Below, one piece after another: positions 7,415 through 10,775 of a stretch of 10,775 bases of DNA; position 1 is the first letter of the stretch; each line of letters begins with the position of its first letter. Below the pieces are notes generated by a model. That model saw only the letters and a program-made list of their open reading frames with translations, was not told the DNA's origin and searched no databases. Origin of the DNA: Sulfurovum sp. Its GTDB lineage: Bacteria; Campylobacterota; Campylobacteria; Campylobacterales; Sulfurovaceae. The translations under genes and the position numbers were made by a program. The stretch spans positions 5,460-16,234 of the forward strand of contig DYPM01000032.1 of the NCBI GenBank assembly GCA_020719895.1, in the 5' to 3' direction.

Positions 7415-9595
7415 TCAAAGAGTGGAAAAAAGCTCTTTTTCCATCTCCTCGATACGCACCACTCTATTCTCCTCAAGTGATCTCACGTGTGCGAAGGTTG
7501 CAAGTGTGGTATTGATGAGCGATTCAAGAGAAATAAGATTGTGTTTGGAGGATTTAATATTCTCCACAAAGCTCATCATCTCCTCTTTGTGTCCTTTGTT
7601 TTGAGACCATTTTTTGATGCCATTTGCACCATAACCGTTCACTTTTTTGTAGTTGTCAAGTTCGAACACTTTGCCCTCACAAAAGAGACTCATCTGCTCT
7701 TTGGGGTATGACTTATTGCCGTTTGCAAGATAGCTCAATGTGCCTATCGAGCCGTCTTTAAACACAAGATTGACAATCACATTGTCATTTTGAATCGGCA
7801 ATGTCTTGTCGCTATCAAGTGCGATACTTTGCACCGATACCACATCGCTTTGTGCCAAAAACGCCATCGTATCAATGAAGTGACAACCTTCGCCAATCAT
7901 CCGACCGCCACCCGTAAGTGGATCATGCACCCAATGTGTTTTGGGAATTACACCTGCGTTGATTGTCATATTCATCGCAATGCCACCGCTTCGCCCTTTG
8001 ATTTGTCGATAGATATCCTGCACAAAAATGGAAAAACGTCGATTGAAACCCACCATCAACTTAGGAAGGCGATTCTCATTTGCCAATCGCCGACAACACT
8101 TCACTATGTCTGCAAGTTGCTCCATCGTGACTGCCAATGGTTTTTCTACAAATACATTTTTACCCGCCTCCAGCGCTTCGATAGTGAGTTTGGCGTGACT
8201 TCCATGTCGTGTCGTGATAAAAACTGTATTGATAGCCGTATCCTCAAGCAATTTTTTATAATCAGTAGTACTGTAACCAAAGCCAAACTTTTTGGCAGCA
8301 AGTCCACTTGAAAGCCCTTTAGCACTGGAGATGCCGATAAGTTTCACATCGAAGACCTTAAGAATGGGCAACATCACCAACTTCGTAAAATTCCCTGCAC
8401 CAATGACACCTATACCAACCTCACTTGCCATTTGATTTTGATTTGACAATGGAAGCAATATTTTATCTTCCATATTGATTTTTATTTCGTTTGGATACTC
8501 CAACACCACGCCCAACGCATCGCGGTTATTGAGAATTTCATTGTACGCCTTAGGTGCTTGCTCAAACGGATAAGCGTGCGTGACAAAATGACCAAAGTCT
8601 ATACTTCTGTTTGCAAGGAGTTGCAATATGGCTTGAAAGTTTCGATTTTGTGTCCAACGCACATAACCGATAGGATAATCAATCCCCTTCTCTTCATACG
8701 TCATATCATATCGCCCAGGACCATATGAGCTTGAGATATAAAAAGCGATCTCTTTGAGATAAAACGGCGGACGAGGAATATCCATCCCTATCGCACCCAC
8801 TGCAACAATACGCCCTTTTTTACGCGTCACCTCTGCTGCTTGCTCCAAAGGAGTGTTCGATTTTGTCGCAGCTGTGATGATCACACCATCTACGCCAATC
8901 TCATTTGTGTGACGAGAAACGAAGGCTATCGGATCTTCGCCATTTACAGGATTGAGTGCAACAAAGCCTTGCGAACGTGCCAAATCCACTTTGCCTTGAT
9001 CTATATCTACACCAATCGCTTCGCATCCATTCGCTCGCAACAGTGCCATTGTAATCTGACCAATCAATCCAAGCCCTATCACGACGACACTCTCGCCAAG
9101 TGTCGGTGCAAAAAGTCGAATTCCCTGCAACGCAATCGAAGCAATCACCGTAAAAGAAGCCTGCTCAAACGAGACACCGTCGGGAATTTTAGCCACTAAG
9201 TTTTTGCCGACAACAACAATCTCACCATGCGAACCGTTTGAGACCACTCTATCACCAACCTTAAACTCACTTACACCACTTCCAACTTCCAAAACTGTCC
9301 CAGCATTGCAATACCCCAAAGGCATCGGCTCACCAAGTTTGGCAAACACCGCCTCCATCGTAGGCATCAAACCGTCTGTTTTGATCTTATCAAGCACCAT
9401 TTTGACTTTGTCGGGTTGCTGTTTGGCTTTTTGTAGGTACGAACTTCTCCCAAACTCAAGCAACATCCGCTCTGTACCAGGAGAGATAAGACTTCTCTCT
9501 GTTTTTATCAGCACTTCATTTTGTCCACAGCTTGGAAGCGGTATCTCTTCGAGTAAAATTTCGCCATTTTTGAGGTCTTGCAGGAGTTGTTTCAT
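7415..9595 (-). CDS. Bi-domain oxidoreductase: MDR-type plus Gfo/Idh/MocA-type
   Basis: A 726-residue fusion of two NAD(P)-dependent dehydrogenases, a type found in surface polysaccharide clusters; its substrate is unknown. Residues 1 to about 370 are a medium-chain dehydrogenase with the Rossmann motif GLGLIGQ at 174-180 and an acidic VDID at 196-199. The usual zinc ligands are absent: SLISPGTE (35-42) and LGYCNAG (93-99) stand where zinc enzymes carry GxCGSD and GHE. Residues from about 392 are a Gfo/Idh/MocA domain with a second Rossmann motif GVIGAGNF at 396-403. VEKPLA at 483-488 holds the catalytic-type Lys of the EKP motif, GFNRRF is at 516-521, and GEGCHFID at 568-575 contains the typical His and Asp. 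The ATG follows AAGGA and lies 25 bases after the acyltransferase stop, so the two are probably one operon. The plus strand carries long open frames here, which are shadows. Confidence 0.93.
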   Translation of the reverse strand: MKQLLQDLKNGEILLEEIPLPSCGQNEVLIKTERSLISPGTERMLLEFGRSSYLQKAKQQPDKVKMVLDKIKTDGLMPTMEAVFAKLGEPMPLGYCNAGTVLEVGSGVSEFKVGDRVVSNGSHGEIVVVGKNLVAKIPDGVSFEQASFTVIASIALQGIRLFAPTLGESVVVIGLGLIGQITMALLRANGCEAIGVDIDQGKVDLARSQGFVALNPVNGEDPIAFVSRHTNEIGVDGVIITAATKSNTPLEQAAEVTRKKGRIVAVGAIGMDIPRPPFYLKEIAFYISSSYGPGRYDMTYEEKGIDYPIGYVRWTQNRNFQAILQLLANRSIDFGHFVTHAYPFEQAPKAYNEILNNRDALGVVLEYPNEIKINMEDKILLPLSNQNQMASEVGIGVIGAGNFTKLVMLPILKVFDVKLIGISSAKGLSSGLAAKKFGFGYSTTDYKKLLEDTAINTVFITTRHGSHAKLTIEALEAGKNVFVEKPLAVTMEQLADIVKCCRRLANENRLPKLMVGFNRRFSIFVQDIYRQIKGRSGGIAMNMTINAGVIPKTHWVHDPLTGGGRMIGEGCHFIDTMAFLAQSDVVSVQSIALDSDKTLPIQNDNVIVNLVFKDGSIGTLSYLANGNKSYPKEQMSLFCEGKVFELDNYKKVNGYGANGIKKWSQNKGHKEEMMSFVENIKSSKHNLISLESLINTTLATFAHVRSLEENRVVRIEEMEKELFSTL

Positions 9596-9620
9596 ATTCT
9601 ATTTTCCTTTTTTAGTTTTT

Positions 9621-10661
9621 TTAATCATCTCTATGCATCTGCCCAAACAAACTTCGTTTTTTCATTTTTAAAAATGGCTTTTCTACCAAAAAGTAACTAA
9701 GAACGCCACAAATCAAAGAGAGAACCAAAACCATCATAAGGTTTTGCACTTCTCCCAACATCCCTTTTTCAACCATCACATTCACAATAAGCATATGGTA
9801 GATATATACTCCGTATGTAAAGTCGTTGTTTCCTACTATTTTACTACTCAAAGACCTGTATGAAAATGCAAATGAAAATATAAATGCCAAAAATACTACT
9901 TGCCTCACAACATCATAAAAGAACAGATCAACTTCAATCAAACATATAAAAAAATAAAGCCCTAAAAAAAGAAGTACTTTATTTTCTATATACGTGATCA
10001 ATTTGTCTCTATATTTATACATAGCAATACCAAATAAAAAATAAAACAGATAAGGCAATATACTTGATTTTATAAGCTTTTCATAGATAAGCATATTTGA
10101 ACTAAGCCCATGGATATAATAATAAAATCCAAAAGAAAAAAACAACAATACAGCAAATCTTTTGAAAAAATCTTTTTGTAAAAACATATAAAGCAGTGGC
10201 AATATCATATAAAAACAAAGTTCTACTGAGATAGTCCAAAGCGATCCGTTGATAACTCCTACTCCAAAATCTCTAATAAATTCAGGATTATAAAACTGAA
10301 AAAAGCTAAGCTGTGCAACCATCCACGGAATCACATCCATCACGCCTACTCCATTAAGTTGCCCAAAATACCAAAGTATCATAAGCCCTATCAAAAAGCT
10401 TACATAAAGTCCAGGAAATATCCTTAAGGCTCTATTTTTTGTGTACTCTTTTAAGCTATGATTTTTTTCATAACTCATCGTGATAAGATAGCCACTTATA
10501 AGAAAAAATATCGGTACACCAGGAAAATATGCTATGAGTTTATTTATAAAAAATACTGTTTCATTTGCGATATGTAGGTGTTCTACTGTATGTGTATAAA
10601 CCACTTGGAGTGCTGCTAATAATCTTAAAAGATTGAAGTTGTTATATGTAATACTACTCAC
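9621..10661 (-). CDS. Acyltransferase-3 family membrane protein, GTG start
   Basis: A 346-residue polytopic inner-membrane protein of the acyltransferase-3 (OafA/ExoZ-like) family, which transfers acetyl or other acyl groups to sugars of O-antigen, capsule or exopolysaccharide. Family marks are FNLLRLLAALQVVYTH at 9-24 with Arg13 and His24, FFLISGYL at 52-59, KNRALRIFPGLY at 75-86, SLWTISVE at 140-147, a late conserved-type His289, and the closing FLVEKP at 324-329. About ten hydrophobic segments are visible, and the full length matches the family core with no extra SGNH domain. The start is GTG, since no ATG lies nearby, preceded by GAGG at 10668-10671 with a 6-base spacer. It overlaps the stop of the preceding small frame by 8 bases, suggesting translational coupling. 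The sequence is visibly richer in A/T than the oxidoreductase gene (22% G+C in 10021-10080 against 55% in 9301-9360, counted on single lines), as is common in polysaccharide cassettes. Confidence 0.9.
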   Translation of the reverse strand: MSSITYNNFNLLRLLAALQVVYTHTVEHLHIANETVFFINKLIAYFPGVPIFFLISGYLITMSYEKNHSLKEYTKNRALRIFPGLYVSFLIGLMILWYFGQLNGVGVMDVIPWMVAQLSFFQFYNPEFIRDFGVGVINGSLWTISVELCFYMILPLLYMFLQKDFFKRFAVLLFFSFGFYYYIHGLSSNMLIYEKLIKSSILPYLFYFLFGIAMYKYRDKLITYIENKVLLFLGLYFFICLIEVDLFFYDVVRQVVFLAFIFSFAFSYRSLSSKIVGNNDFTYGVYIYHMLIVNVMVEKGMLGEVQNLMMVLVLSLICGVLSYFLVEKPFLKMKKRSLFGQMHRDD

Positions 10662-10746
10662 TCAAAACCTCATTATATAAATCTAAAACTTTCTGTCCAT
10701 AATGGATATACTCATATTCAAACTCTTGTTTATTTTCCAAATCCAT
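10654..10746 (-). CDS. Probable 3' end of an upstream gene or a 30-codon frame
   Basis: From the ATG at 10746 the frame gives 30 residues, including YIHYGQKVLDLYNEVLSE, and stops with TAG at 10654-10656. The tail (aromatic residues, then LDLYNEVL) resembles the C-terminal helix of GT4-type glycosyltransferases, and it overlaps the acyltransferase start as a real upstream gene would. However, TGA (10753-10755) and TAG (10756-10758) sit in frame just upstream. A different frame, IEKKLRSERVW, is open to the window edge. It could be the end of a frameshifted or decayed glycosyltransferase gene, a sequencing error near a contig end, or a true small coding frame. It lacks a strong ribosome site of its own. 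Confidence 0.4.
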   Translation of the reverse strand: MDLENKQEFEYEYIHYGQKVLDLYNEVLSE

Positions 10747-10775
10747 ACTCGCTCACTACGCAATTTTTTCTCTAT

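Noticed and set aside
9204..9671. A 155-codon open frame on the plus strand, plus others at 7790-8311 and 8840-9199
   Set aside because: They lie antisense to the well-supported two-domain oxidoreductase, show low-complexity Ser/Thr/Pro- or Arg/Cys-rich translations, and match no family.

Overview
The window is AT-rich and protein-dense. It most likely comes from a free-living member of the Campylobacterota (Epsilonproteobacteria), such as the Sulfurimonas, Sulfurospirillum or Arcobacter groups. This placement is an inference. It rests on A/T-biased codon use, T-rich tracts in front of candidate -10 boxes instead of clear -35 boxes, a short (183-residue) PurN, and the mix of surface-polysaccharide and c-di-GMP genes. 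No rRNA, tRNA, CRISPR array or transposase was seen.

Left third (1-3444, minus strand): a two-gene surface operon. A small outer-membrane beta-barrel protein comes first. Eleven bases after its stop begins a very large lipoprotein built of tandem Ig-like (invasin/Big_1-type) domains. Its reading frame is open for 964 codons and runs off the left edge. The last two repeats share an exact 55-base match at a 336-base spacing, so the left edge may be an assembly break in a longer repeat array.

Centre (3445-6792, plus strand): a divergent promoter region of 223 bases leads to phosphoglucomutase (pgm). A membrane-anchored GGDEF protein follows, with a helical periplasmic sensor region and a GGDDF signature. 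It ends tail-to-tail with purN, overlapping it by 4 bases.

Right (6789-10775, minus strand): in transcription order, the 3' end of an uncertain reading frame at the window edge, a membrane acyltransferase of the acyltransferase-3 family, a two-domain oxidoreductase (MDR-type N-terminal half, Gfo/Idh/MocA-type C-terminal half), and purN. The first three look like the end of a surface polysaccharide locus, and purN is housekeeping.

A plausible common theme is the cell surface. Pgm feeds glucose-1-phosphate into nucleotide sugars. The acyltransferase and two-domain oxidoreductase modify or supply sugars for a surface glycan. The GGDEF protein may tie surface lifestyle to a signal, and the Ig-repeat lipoprotein with its barrel partner may act in adhesion. 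Only the individual families are supported by sequence; the functional links are inference.
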